This document shows positions 49,283-59,122 of a stretch of 64,000 nt of DNA, piece after piece. Source of the DNA: Cryptomeria japonica (Eukaryota > Streptophyta > Pinopsida > Cupressales > Cupressaceae); the NCBI RefSeq assembly GCF_030272615.1, contig NC_081412.1:342045870-342109869 (forward strand), read 5' to 3'. Under the pieces are notes generated by a model. That model searched no databases. It saw nothing but the letters and a program-made list of their open reading frames with translations, and was not told the DNA's origin. Position numbers and translations under genes: made by a program. Position 1 is the first letter of the stretch. Each line of letters begins with the position of its first letter.

Positions 49283-50525
49283 TTAGTTCACCAGTGCAGG
49301 ATTCTTTACACTAGGTGAAGGGATAGATTCTTCTCCAGGATTGTCCTCACTCTTCTTTTTCCAGATTATGTTCATCTCCACTCTGGTTTCTTCAACATCA
49401 ACCTTCTGCTTACCTTTCTGATATTCAGAGTGGTTAACCAGTTTATTCTTCTTGGTTCTCAAAACTTTTCCATGTGTCCCAGTTTGTGACAATGATAGCA
49501 GGCCATCCTAGATGCTCTCCAAGGTTCTGCATTACCTCTTCTAGTTCTCCTTTTGTAGTTCATAGCCACATGTCCATAATTATTGCAAATTGTGCAAACC
49601 ACATTAGTTAAATTTTCTATTTCATATGGACTAAACCGGTTGACATAGAGTTTCTGCCAATTCATGTTCCCCCGGTTGTCATAAGTCCTTCTCCAGTCAC
49701 CGATAGGTCTTGAATTTATGTGAGGTGCCGGATTGTTTGCTCCATATCTACATTCAACTTATCTATGTCCATACATGTTGCATATGTAACAATGACCTTC
49801 AAATATTCTAGACACATATCTAGCATTTTCATTATAGCCCATGTTCTCATTAGGTCTGCTTCTACACACATTAGTAGTATGTCTAGGTTTGTGACAGATA
49901 AAGCAAACAGGTTTGAGAGATTTCTTACTGATAGGCTTGTTATCCTTAGGAGAAGTTTTACCTTTGTGCATGTTGCTCTTGGTATCAGAAGATTCTCCTT
50001 TCTCAGATGTATTGAAACCTAGTCTAGATGTGTCACCTTTCATCCTCTAAGATTGAATCTACTCATCTAGCATAGAAGAACTCTTATTGAACTTTTCAAG
50101 CTTCCCATTAGCCTCAGTAAAGCCTCTTTCTCTTCCTTCTCCTCATGCCAATGTTCATGCAAGGTTGCATTCTCCTGCTTGATCTTAAAAATCTCATGAT
50201 CTCTTTCTTTGATTAGGTCTTCAATTTCCCTCCTTGCTTCAAGTTCTTGGCTCATACGGATTGTTAGGGCTTCAAGTTCTCTCCTTAGATTTAGCTTTTC
50301 ACCATTCATTTTTTCCACTTCTTCAGCCAGTGCATCAATGTTGGCCTCATTTGAAGAACTGTTGTCAGATATCTCCAATAGTTGCTTAGTTAGTTCTCTC
50401 CTCTTAACTTGTGAAGCTTTAAATCTAACCCTCAGGGTTTCAATCCCTTCCTTGGTTGCATCAAGCACTCTAGCCATCTCTAAATAACTCATATCCCCCA
50501 TAGTAGCTTTAGGGTTTCCTTCCAA
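49283..50525 (-). pseudogene. ORF1 of element C: coiled coil plus four knuckles
   Basis: Start ATG 50525 (MEGNPKATMGDMSYLEMARV). Residues to about 150 are coiled coil. After stops and a frameshift near 50050 the knuckles are CFICHKPRHTTNVC (about 49907-49866), CYICNMYGHR with a stop and VEC (about 49790-49750), CTICNNYGHVAMNY (last Cys replaced by Tyr, about 49600-49560) and CYHCHKLGHMEKF (about 49500-49460, its last Cys lost by a frameshift). A Lys/Glu/Ser-rich tail ends at 49283. Same plan as the intact ORF1 of element B; decayed. Confidence 0.75.
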
Positions 50526-50550
50526 GCAATTAAGCCTTAAGGAAGTTGGG

Positions 50551-50563
50551 CTCTGATACTAAT
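50551..50563 (-). other. Primer-binding site of element C
   Basis: Minus strand ATTAGTATCAGAG directly after the LTR end CTATCA: the initiator tRNA-Met site with one change (TTGG reads TTAG). Confidence 0.85.
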
Positions 50564-51680
50564 TGATAGACTTATAAAGCACTGAGAGGGGGGGTGAATT
50601 AGTGATAGAAAAAACAATACCACTTTAAACACAGACCAGTAAAAGCAATTAACCAGTTTACTTAAAACTATGCATGTAATCCAAAGTGATATTAAAGAAT
50701 CCACAACAAGTAAAACGTCCACCATAACACGTGTTTATACATGGAAAAACCAACTGGGGAAAACCACGATGAGATGGGACTCACAAGTTAACTATCAGCA
50801 GAAATAAGTAACTGACCAGTTAAGGTCTACAAAGTGCTCTACTAGGAGTGAATCATGTTAAAGATCCCAAAGCCATGTTAGGAGCTATACCCAGTTAAAG
50901 GTAGTACCCTGTTAGGAGTAACCTCAGTAGAGGATTTCAAACCCAAACTAATGGATCACCTAGATAAAGGATTTTTACAATGAAGCTTGTTAGAGCTTAC
51001 TCAGTTAGGGGACTTAACTGTTGTAGAGATTACAAAACAACAGGTGAAACGATCTAGAAATAACACATCTTGCTTGTATAGATCCTCTTCTGCTCACTCA
51101 AAACTGCATCACCGACATACTCTACAAATCCTTCAATAAATCGCATCAACTCATCACTTGTATCTCGCATCATAATAATAGTCCATCACAATGTCATTTT
51201 ATAGACATTAGATTTCATGTCAGCTCAGGAACCTCATCACAATTTCCTAGGTGCAGTGTATATGGACAATCTTACATAACACATCACTGATTACTGCCAA
51301 ATCTGTCAGTTAGGGATAACTCATCACACAATCAATGAAATCAGTTGGAACACCGATACCGGTTGAGAGTTAACCTCTTCTGACTCATAGACTGATTGTC
51401 CTCCATTATCTTCCTTGTTGATCTCCGCAGTATCTCCAAGTTGGTGTCAGTAAAAATGACCAAAACCAATTGTCATTCCTACATATACCAGTTAGACACC
51501 TTCAAAACCGGTTGGACTTCTCTATACAAATGATATTGGTTTACATTACAAAGACTTAGGAGTAGTACCGGTTTGTCTTAACTAAGATGACTATGACAAT
51601 GTGAACATATGTGTGTGTATATGTGCCATCAATGACAACACATAAAGTCATCCATTACAAAAATCATCATCAAGCCAACA
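50564..51680 (-). repeat. 5' LTR of element C
   Basis: 1,117 bp and intact; minus strand TGTTGGCTTGATG...CTATCA. It is the reference for the split 3' LTR. The G run at about 50586-50592 next to CACTGAGAG is shared with the other LTRs. Confidence 0.92.
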
Positions 51681-53125
51681 CTCACAATGTGGTGGGTTGT
51701 CAAAGTTTGTGTCGTGTTTTCATGAGAGAAACAAAAATGAGTTTCGAAAGAATATTGTTGAGAAAAAAAGATACGAGATATTGAGATTTACTTTGAAGAC
51801 TGGAGGTGAAGGTTCTAGATGCGAGTTGGTCTCCAAAGAAGTTAGTGTTGCTGATTTTATTTTGGATTTTAAGTAAAATCTTTTCTACAAGTATGCAAGG
51901 CATACCCATAGGTATCAGTGGTTGGATCAGTAGTTCAGGATGTGTAAGAACTTTTTCCTGATTAGCACTATTATATTGATGATCGATTTTGCAGAAAACA
52001 ATACATTGAAACCACAAAATGAGGTATGGGATCGGTATTACAATTCAATTCAGATTGCTATTTTTGTTTACATAACATATAGAAATGCCCCTAATAGTAC
52101 ATAAGAGGATAGGAATATAATCAGGGAGTATCATTTTTATATGAGTGATGATAGATCTCACTCTTCCGAGTATGTCCAACATTGTTTCAAGATTGTTTTT
52201 GAGTTCTTTCAGAAGAAAGGTATTGCAACAGACCGACATATCATATGGTCAAATAACTGCATGGGTCAATTTAGGAATGCTAATATGTTTTATTGGTTGA
52301 GTAGAATGCATGTACCTCATATTTGGAGTTTTTTTTAAAGTAGGGCATGGGAAGGGGGGGAATGATGGAGCAGGTGCATGTTTGAAGAGATCTCTAGTTA
52401 AGGAGCAATTGAGGATTTCAGGTGAAAAATTCTCTGATGCATGTTCTATTGTTGATTTGTGTAGTTCAGCAATATCACGGGGAGGGACTCTTGATTCAGC
52501 AGTCTGTAGATTATTTTGGTTGGTTGAGGAAGGCACAGTGGGAGACAGGTTGGATTTTTAAACAATTAAAGATTCGTCAAAGATGCATTCATCTCATAGA
52601 TCAGATGCAAGTGCATGGACCATTTGGACATGAGAATTTGCTTGTTTTTGTCAGAGTTGTGTTCAGTGTGATTGGGATTAGTGCGAGTCAAATGAGTGGG
52701 TTGATACGTGGGTTCCACAATATCTAACTCCTTTATCTCAAATAATATCCATGTCAAATGATGACATGGAAAGTTCAGTTGAGTATGATCGTCTTTCAGA
52801 TCTTCTATAGCCAGGACATGTTTTTGCAGTGGTTGCAACGTAGGGCAATGAAGAGAGATAAGACTATTGGTTGGCACAATGTGTAGAGGGAAAGAAGAAT
52901 CTAACACAGTTAGTGATAGATGATGATGGGTTCATGTATCCTACAGGTTCAATTGTTGTTGCAGGAAGTTGGTTGTGAACATACATGATTAGAAAGAATG
53001 GCATACCTACATTTGAAGATTATGAGAGATAGAAAACCATTCTCATGTATTCACACCTTATTATAGCTACAAATGTTGAAGCATCAAGCAAGACTGAAGA
53101 CATAAGAACTATGGAAAGTGACTAG
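51681..53125 (+). pseudogene. Transposase-like gene, C-terminal part
   Basis: Resumes in phase at 51681 after the 14.1-kb insertion, with CSQCGG-type Cys residues next to those at the left break, suggesting a zinc-binding pair was split. Stops occur near 51874, 51931 and 52104. Then come YMSDDRSHSSEYVQHCFK (about 52138-52191), IIWSNNCMGQFRNANMFYW (about 52240-52296; relatives have Asp in WSDxCxGQF, so a likely catalytic Asp reads Asn) and, after a one-base shift near 52335, VGHGKGGNDGAGACLKR (about 52341-52390). Further traces are FWLVEEGTVGDRL, EWVDTWVPQYL, PGHVFAVVAT, DDDGFMYPTGSIVVAGSWL (about 52920-52976) and YSHLIIATN. It ends at TAG 53123. The family is recognised by motif only. Confidence 0.6.
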
Positions 53126-53189
53126 TGTTGGTCATGAAGCAATACTGGATACTCTCAAGCAAAGAGATGACCCTTCAAGCACACTTGAG

Positions 53190-53890
53190 TAGCAGGCCTT
53201 TATTATCTCTTGATTTTTTATCATGCATTTCATTTCAAATAATGATCATAAAACCTTTATGTTCATTTTTTTAATGTGTATATTAACAATTCTTAAAAAT
53301 GCATGTCTTTTTGATGATATAGAATACTAATGCATCATAATTTTTCCATCAACGTAGAGGGTACACTCCATATAGTTCGTAAGGATGTATCTTCATGATT
53401 TATAATCTGACCTCTTCATTTATTATCATCCATTTCATTTAAATAATGATCATAAAACCTTTATGTTCAAGTTTTTTATGTGTAGATTAACAATTCTTAA
53501 AAATGTAGGTCTTTTTGATGATATACAATACTAATGCATCATAAATTTTGCATCAACATAGACGGTACACTCCATATAATTCGTAAGGATGTATCTTCAT
53601 GATGTATAATCCCACCTCTTCATTTATTATCATGAATTTTATTTCAAATAATGATCATAAAACCTTTATGTTCATGTTTTTTTATGTGTAGATTTCTTTA
53701 AAATGCAGGTCTTTTTGATGATATACAATACTATTGCATCATGATTTTTGCATCAATGTTGTGGGTACACTTGATATAATTCAAAAGGATGTATCTTCGT
53801 GGTATATAATCCCACATCTCCATTTATCATCATGTCTTTTAATGTGTATATTAACAATTCTTTAAAATGTAGGTCTTTTTTATATTGTTC
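53190..53890. repeat. Tandem repeat, unit about 205 bp, roughly 3.4 copies
   Basis: The word AATGATCATAAAACCTTTAT recurs at 53241, 53444 and 53650 (periods 203 and 206). Each copy also has GGTACACTCCATATA-type and GGATGTATCTTC words. The last copy is partial. It starts just downstream of the transposase-like gene. Confidence 0.9.
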
Positions 53891-53949
53891 ATGTTGCTTG
53901 CACATGAAGTGAGATGTTGTATTTGTATATGAGTACATTGATGTAACTT

Positions 53950-54190
53950 TTTTATGATGATATACCATATATTTGTACATGAGTACAAATATGTACAATG
54001 TATTTTCGCATGAGCACATTGGTGTAGTTGTATTGATGATATATAATGTATTTGTACATGAGTACATTTGTGTAGTTGTATTGATGATATACAATGTATT
54101 TGTACATGAGTACATTGGTTTAGTTGTATTGATGATATACAATGTATTTGTACATGAGTACATTAGTGTAGTTGTATTGATAATGATGAA
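53950..54190. repeat. 48-bp minisatellite, about five copies
   Basis: The unit contains TGTATTTGTACATGAGTACA and GTGTAGTTGTATTGATGATA. Starts near 53998, 54046, 54094 and 54142 give an exact 48-bp period, with a diverged copy before. 48 is a multiple of three, which opens a repetitive frame on the minus strand (about 54253-53753) that I do not accept as a gene. Confidence 0.92.
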
Positions 54191-54394
54191 AAATATGCAT
54201 AGACTAACAAATCTTATGTGTATGGCCCACTTATGTATGTTCATGGATGTCACATGTAAGTCTAATGGTAATTATGTGTCTAGAATATATGCAAATATTG
54301 ATGATCATGATCATACTACTTCCCTAAATTCATTACAACTTAATATAGGCTTGTTAGTCTATATTTATCCTTTTCATCCTCATTATCATTTAAT

Positions 54395-55972
54395 ATAGGC
54401 TTGTTTGACAATTTTTCACACTTAGGGTGCTCAAGGGACGATGTTGGTAGGGTATGGTCATGAGCGTTCGACCGAGTAGGGAGACAAAATAGGAGCATGC
54501 CTAGGGTAAGAATTCCTAATCGGACATGTTGGAACTGATAGTTCGCACCCACAATGAGTAGAACAAGAATTTGGCTCCGTGACTTTTCATTGAATGCATT
54601 TAACAATTTTTTCATCAACTGAAAAATAGTTGCCCTACCAAAAATGCTCTGAATCTTGAAAATATGAGACGGGCTATTGTAGGTGGCCCTCATGCAACCT
54701 TGTAGGTTCAAATGAATCATTCGTAGGTGCCATGGATTTCAAGATACAACTTGTCAAATTTTGACAATTTTTTGCACTTAGGGCACTCAAGGGATGACGT
54801 CGGTAGGGTATGGCCCTGAGTGTTCAATTGAGTAGGGGGGCAAAAATAGGAGCATACCTGGGGTAATAATTCCTAATCAGATGTGTTGGAACTGACAGTT
54901 TGCACCCATGACGAGAAGAACGAGAATTTGGCTCCATGGCAACTTTTCATTAAATGCATCTGATGATCTTTTGGTCAACTGAAAAATCGCTACCTTACAA
55001 AAATTGCTCCGAATCTTGAAAATTTGAGATAATCTATTGTATGGGGCCCTCACATGACCCTGTAGGTTCAAATGGATCATTCACTAGTGCCACGGATTCT
55101 GATATACAACCTGTCAAATTTTGATAATTTTTCACACTTAGGATGCTCAAGGGACGATGCCAGTAGGGTATGGCCCTGAGCGTTCAACCGAGTAGGGGGG
55201 GGAAATAGGAGCATGCATGTGGTAATAATTCTTAATCGGATATGTTGGAACAGATGTTCACGCCCATGACAAGCATAACAAGAATTTGGCTCCGTGGAAA
55301 CTTTTCATTAAATGCATCTGACAATTTTTTAGTCAATTGAAAAACCATTGCCCTATGAAAACTGCTCTAAATCTTGAAAATATGAGACATGCAATTGTAG
55401 GTGGCTCTCACATGACCCTGTAGGATCAAATAGTTCATTCGTAGGTTCCACTGATTCCAAGATACAACCTGTCAAATTTTGACAATTTTTCGCACTTAGG
55501 ACACTCAAGGCATGACGCTAGCAGGGTATGGCCCTGAGCATTTGACTGAGTGGGGGGGGGGGGAGGGGATAGGAGCATGCTTGGGGTAAGAATGCCTAAC
55601 CAGACATGTTGGAACCAATGGTTTATGCCCACGATGATCAAAACGAGAATTTGGCTTGGTGGCAACTTTTCATTGAATTCATCTAACGACTTTTTGGTCA
55701 ACTGAAAAATCTCTATCCTATGAAAGCCGCCTTGAATCTTGAAAATCTAAGACATGCTATTATAGGTGGCCCTCATATGACCCTATAGGTTCAAATGGAT
55801 CATTTGCAGGTGTCATGGATTTCGAGATACAACCTATCAAATTTTGACATATTTTCGCACTTAGGGCGCTCAAGGGACGACGTCGATAGGGTATGGCCCT
55901 GAGTGTTCGATTGAGTGGGGGGCAAAACTAGAGCATGCTTGAGGTAAGAATGCCTAATTGGACATGATGGAA
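54395..55972. repeat. Tandem repeat, unit about 360 bp, about 4.4 copies
   Basis: The word TCAAGGGACGA and variants begin at 54431, 54787, 55147, 55505 and 55870 (periods 356, 360, 358 and 365). Each unit has GGTAGGGTATGGCCCTGAGC, a G run of five to twelve, TTTGGCTCCGTGG, CTTTTCATTGAATGCAT and GACAATTTTTCGCACTTAGG. The last copy breaks off at about 55972. Similar low-stop frames occur on the minus strand in several units, probably by composition. Confidence 0.92.
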
Positions 55973-56676
55973 CTAACATTACAATGCATTATGAAGCACA
56001 TTATTCCTACATTCAGTAGGGGTGGAGATGTTTTGCACATGATAATAAAAGAAAGGAAGGTAAAATTTGTATCTTTTAATAGCTGAATGACAATAAAAAC
56101 AAATTTATGTTTAGAGTTTATATATTCAGGTCTTAAATTTAACAGGAAACATGTGAAAATGGACCTCTTCACAGTATCTAACTACTGAGATAGATTTAAT
56201 GATGGAGGATTGTTGCTGAATGTAACCAATGGATTATGAAAATTGCATTCCGTTATAGAAGATGCTTTGCTACTTTTCATTTGTCATTACTAAGTAACCA
56301 TATTATTATTAATAACAATACCAGTATGGTCATTAAATTTGGTGAGGTTGCCAAAGGCAACCAAATTTAACACTTAATATTTAGATGGAACAAATTATAT
56401 TGAATCTCAAGATTATACAAACAATATTATATTGTTCATTATTGGATTGAAGATTAAAGTTTAAAAGAATGATGTCATACACATGAGGAACAAGTTATAT
56501 CGATTCTCAATTCCATATATCAAAATGTCGAATAATTACAAGTGTATGTCCATATACAAAAATGGCATAAACGCCAACTCAAAAAAAATGTATGTCGATA
56601 TATGTAAATGTATGTCCATATACAAAATATACATGCCAACTAGACATGTAATTATCCCAAAATTCTCTATCACATC
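55973..56676. other. No gene recognised; short TATGTCCATATAC repeats
   Basis: AT-rich spacer between the 360-bp array and the minus-strand gene. The words TGTATGTCCATATACAAAA occur twice (about 56541 and 56609), with a variant near 56590. Nothing else supported. Confidence 0.5.
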
Positions 56677-58628
56677 CTAAAATATTGATGGATCATCAGA
56701 ATAAATCCTCTTCGCAGTACTCCTCGACTTTGAATGATCCTGCACAAGAAAAAATCAAACCACAATTGAGATTAGTTATATTATATAATTTACATTCAAA
56801 AAGTTAACATAAAAATCAATATATGTTGAACTATAATTGAACTGTAAAATTGAATTCTTGATTACCCCATCTCCACGTTTTCTCTTAAGTTGGGGAGGAG
56901 TCCTAGAATATGTCTTCACTAGAGCAGGGATGTCATTAAGATTTTCGTAGACAACCTATATATGTTTACAAATATAACATTGATACAAGTTAGCATATAA
57001 TTGTCGACGATAGGAACAAATTATATCTTCTAAACACAAAATAAAATAAACACATGTACCTAAGGCATCTCTTTTGCTTCTTTGGATATAGTGGGTGCAG
57101 TAAAAAAGTATGTGAAGCCAACAATTCTTTGTACATAAAGACAACAAGTATGTGAAACTATCAATCAATGTAGACATGTATAATCATTATAAGTTATTTA
57201 AACTCTTAATTCAATTATTTTTGCATTTGATTACCTTTCCCTTGTCTCCGACTGTATTACCAGAGCCCGGATTGCTTGGCGCCACTCTCGTACTAGGTGC
57301 GTCCTACAAGAGTAAAATAAGATAAACATGCAAGTTACTATATAATTTAAATAATGACAAGCATGTATGTACAATAAAAAATGTAAACGACTAGGTGGAA
57401 TAATATATGTATTGTATAGTTGTCAAGGCCAAATGAAATGACTGTCAAGGTGTCATCATGGACCTATGATTACTCCTCCTTAATCATCAACTGTTAAATA
57501 GACCATATATATAAACATTAGTACTTAATACTATCTCTTATAAATACTCATTTAAAATAAAATACAATATGAAATTACAAGTCTTCTCACTATATTTTCA
57601 GTGTATGATGAAGGTACCTCCTCATCTCTAGCATGCGAGGAATCTCCAAGGTATGCTCTAGTCCTTGTCATCACATTTGGTGCATCAGGCATATCATGCA
57701 CCTCATAATTAGTAGTGTCCACAAGACAATCAACAGGCTCTCCAATAAGACCTAAGCATTCTTGATTACACATAGCACAAGTATGCGACACACAAATATG
57801 TGGAGCTGAAGAGGATGTGGCAATGCCATCAGATCCACTGCTAGCATCACCAAAAGGTTGAGCTAGTGCCCTAGCCTGAGAAACTAAAAGGCTAATCAAA
57901 GAGTGAATAGACTATATAGTCTGCGACACTGCCTCAACAATAATACATGGATATTGTGCTAGAGGTGGGGGGTCAATGGGAGGAGGGGGAACATATGGGC
58001 CCTGTAATAATTGAACTACCCCAAGTCTATATTGAGGCATACCTAAACCCACACTCTGAAAAGGCTTGATGTTAAAGTAGTTGACATGCTTGTCCAAAAC
58101 AAACTCAGCATACAATTTTTTGATGAAATAAAATGGGACATCAAGATTTTTGTTGGGTGGTCTATCAAAAACCATCCACCAACAATCCCAAAAGTTGTTT
58201 ACAATATCATCATTTTGACACCATTTGATGGAAAGTTTTATTTTTTTCACATCTACGGGGTATCTAGTGTGGGGATTGATAAACAATGCGGCAATATCAA
58301 CTTTGGATATCTCAAGCTCCTTGACCTTATCATAGGTCAAGCCATCCGCATATCTATTCCTCATGGACTCTCGCCACAAAAGAATGAAATTGTGCTCCAC
58401 AGTGATAGTTTCTATATTGTTTATTATGGCATTATGTGGAGCTAACATTGGGGCTAGACGAGGGATTCTACTGTAAATATTTGCAATGCCCCTCAATTGG
58501 TTCAAATTTTGACCAATTAAATCTTGAATTGAGGGGGGGTTCAGTAATGGAGGGTTTGGTAATGGAGGATTTGTTAATGGAGGGTTTGGTGGTTGTGGTT
58601 GTTTAGGATTGTCATTGTTATCCCCCAT
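56677..58628 (-). pseudogene. Spliced minus-strand gene of unknown function, one in-frame stop
   Basis: Proposed exons: 58628-57591 (1,038 bp), 57303-57235 (69 bp), a short third near 57130-57059, 56955-56866 (90 bp) and 56739-56677 (63 bp, ending TAG). All fully delimited exons are multiples of three, with GT donors (GTGAGA, GTAATC) and AG acceptors (CTTGTAG, TATATAG, TTGTGCAG), so the introns are phase 0. Exon 1 begins MGDNNDNPKQPQ, has a repeated Pro-Asn block (PPLTNPPLPNPPLLNPPS), then a globular stretch with DGLTYDKVKELEISKVDIAA and WCQNDDIVNNFWDCWWMVFD, then a Pro-rich stretch. A TAG at 57914-57912 breaks it. The next part has Cys residues (CVSHTCAMCNQEC). The final exons are basic (PPQLKRKRGDG). 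I do not recognise a family. It may be the second gene of the same DNA transposon as the transposase-like frame, since the two converge on the tandem arrays; that is inference. It may also be a host gene fragment. Confidence 0.5.
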
Positions 58629-59122
58629 TTTACCTGACTGAAGTTGAAAATTTGATTTTAATCAACAAATTTCAAAGAACAAGGTATTTCAAATGAAAAA
58701 ACCTAGTTTCTATAAAACAAATCGAAACAAAAATTTAAAAATGTGAAAAATTGATAAAAAAAAGACAACAAAATTTCAATAAAATCATACCTTTGTTGAA
58801 AATTTGACAAAAAAAGCCTTCAAATCCGATGTCCGCTTAAATCCGATATTAGATTTCGATAGTTTGCACAACCCTTGGGTGAAAAATGACCCACGAGTTG
58901 TCCCAGTGGGTATAAAAATACCCACAAGGATCGGATATCCCATACCTATACCTTTTTCCAGGATGTGAAATGTCTTGTATATTATATATAATATATAATA
59001 TATAATAAATTACATATGAATAATATATAATATATTATATTAAATATTATGTATTAAAATATAAATAATTATATATGAATAATATATAATATATATTATA
59101 TATTATATAATACGTAATATAT
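58629..59122. other. Upstream region with palindrome and AT-rich run
   Basis: It would hold the promoter of the minus-strand gene; no clear TATA box was found. 58906-58925 is a perfect 8-bp-arm palindrome (GTGGGTAT, four A, ATACCCAC). From 58979 to 59118 the sequence is nearly pure A/T made of TATATAATA-type words. Confidence 0.6.
58979..59118. repeat. AT-rich low-complexity tract (TATATAATA words)
   Basis: Irregular repeats of TATATAATA / ATATGAATAATATA over about 140 bp, ending just before the Gypsy LTR. Confidence 0.85.

Larger units (their letters stand above)
37573..51680 (-). mobile_element. Pol-less LTR retrotransposon C, carrying nested element B
   Basis: Minus-strand element with 5' LTR 50564-51680 and 3' LTR 37573-37762 plus 44391-45353, the latter split by element B. 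Its own length without B is about 7.5 kb. The flanks CTCAT (37568-37572) and CTCAC (51681-51685) match at 4 of 5 bases. It has a primer-binding site, ORF1 with four zinc knuckles, ORF2 of the shared unknown family and a polypurine tract; no pol motif. It sits inside the transposase-like gene. Confidence 0.9.

Noticed and set aside
53950-54190. Regular 48-bp repeats considered as a CRISPR array
   Set aside because: Units are head to tail with no distinct spacers, and the context is a plant nuclear genome.
53753-54253. 166-codon minus-strand frame with repeated NTLYIINTT words
   Set aside because: Produced by the 48-bp minisatellite, whose period is a multiple of three; no independent support.
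54340-55701. Repeated minus-strand frames in the 360-bp array (MIHLNLQG type)
   Set aside because: They recur because the DNA repeats; no conserved start, length or domain, and composition alone explains the low stop frequency.
58086-58445. 119-codon plus-strand frame
   Set aside because: Antisense to exon 1 of the spliced minus-strand gene, which has better start, splice and composition evidence.
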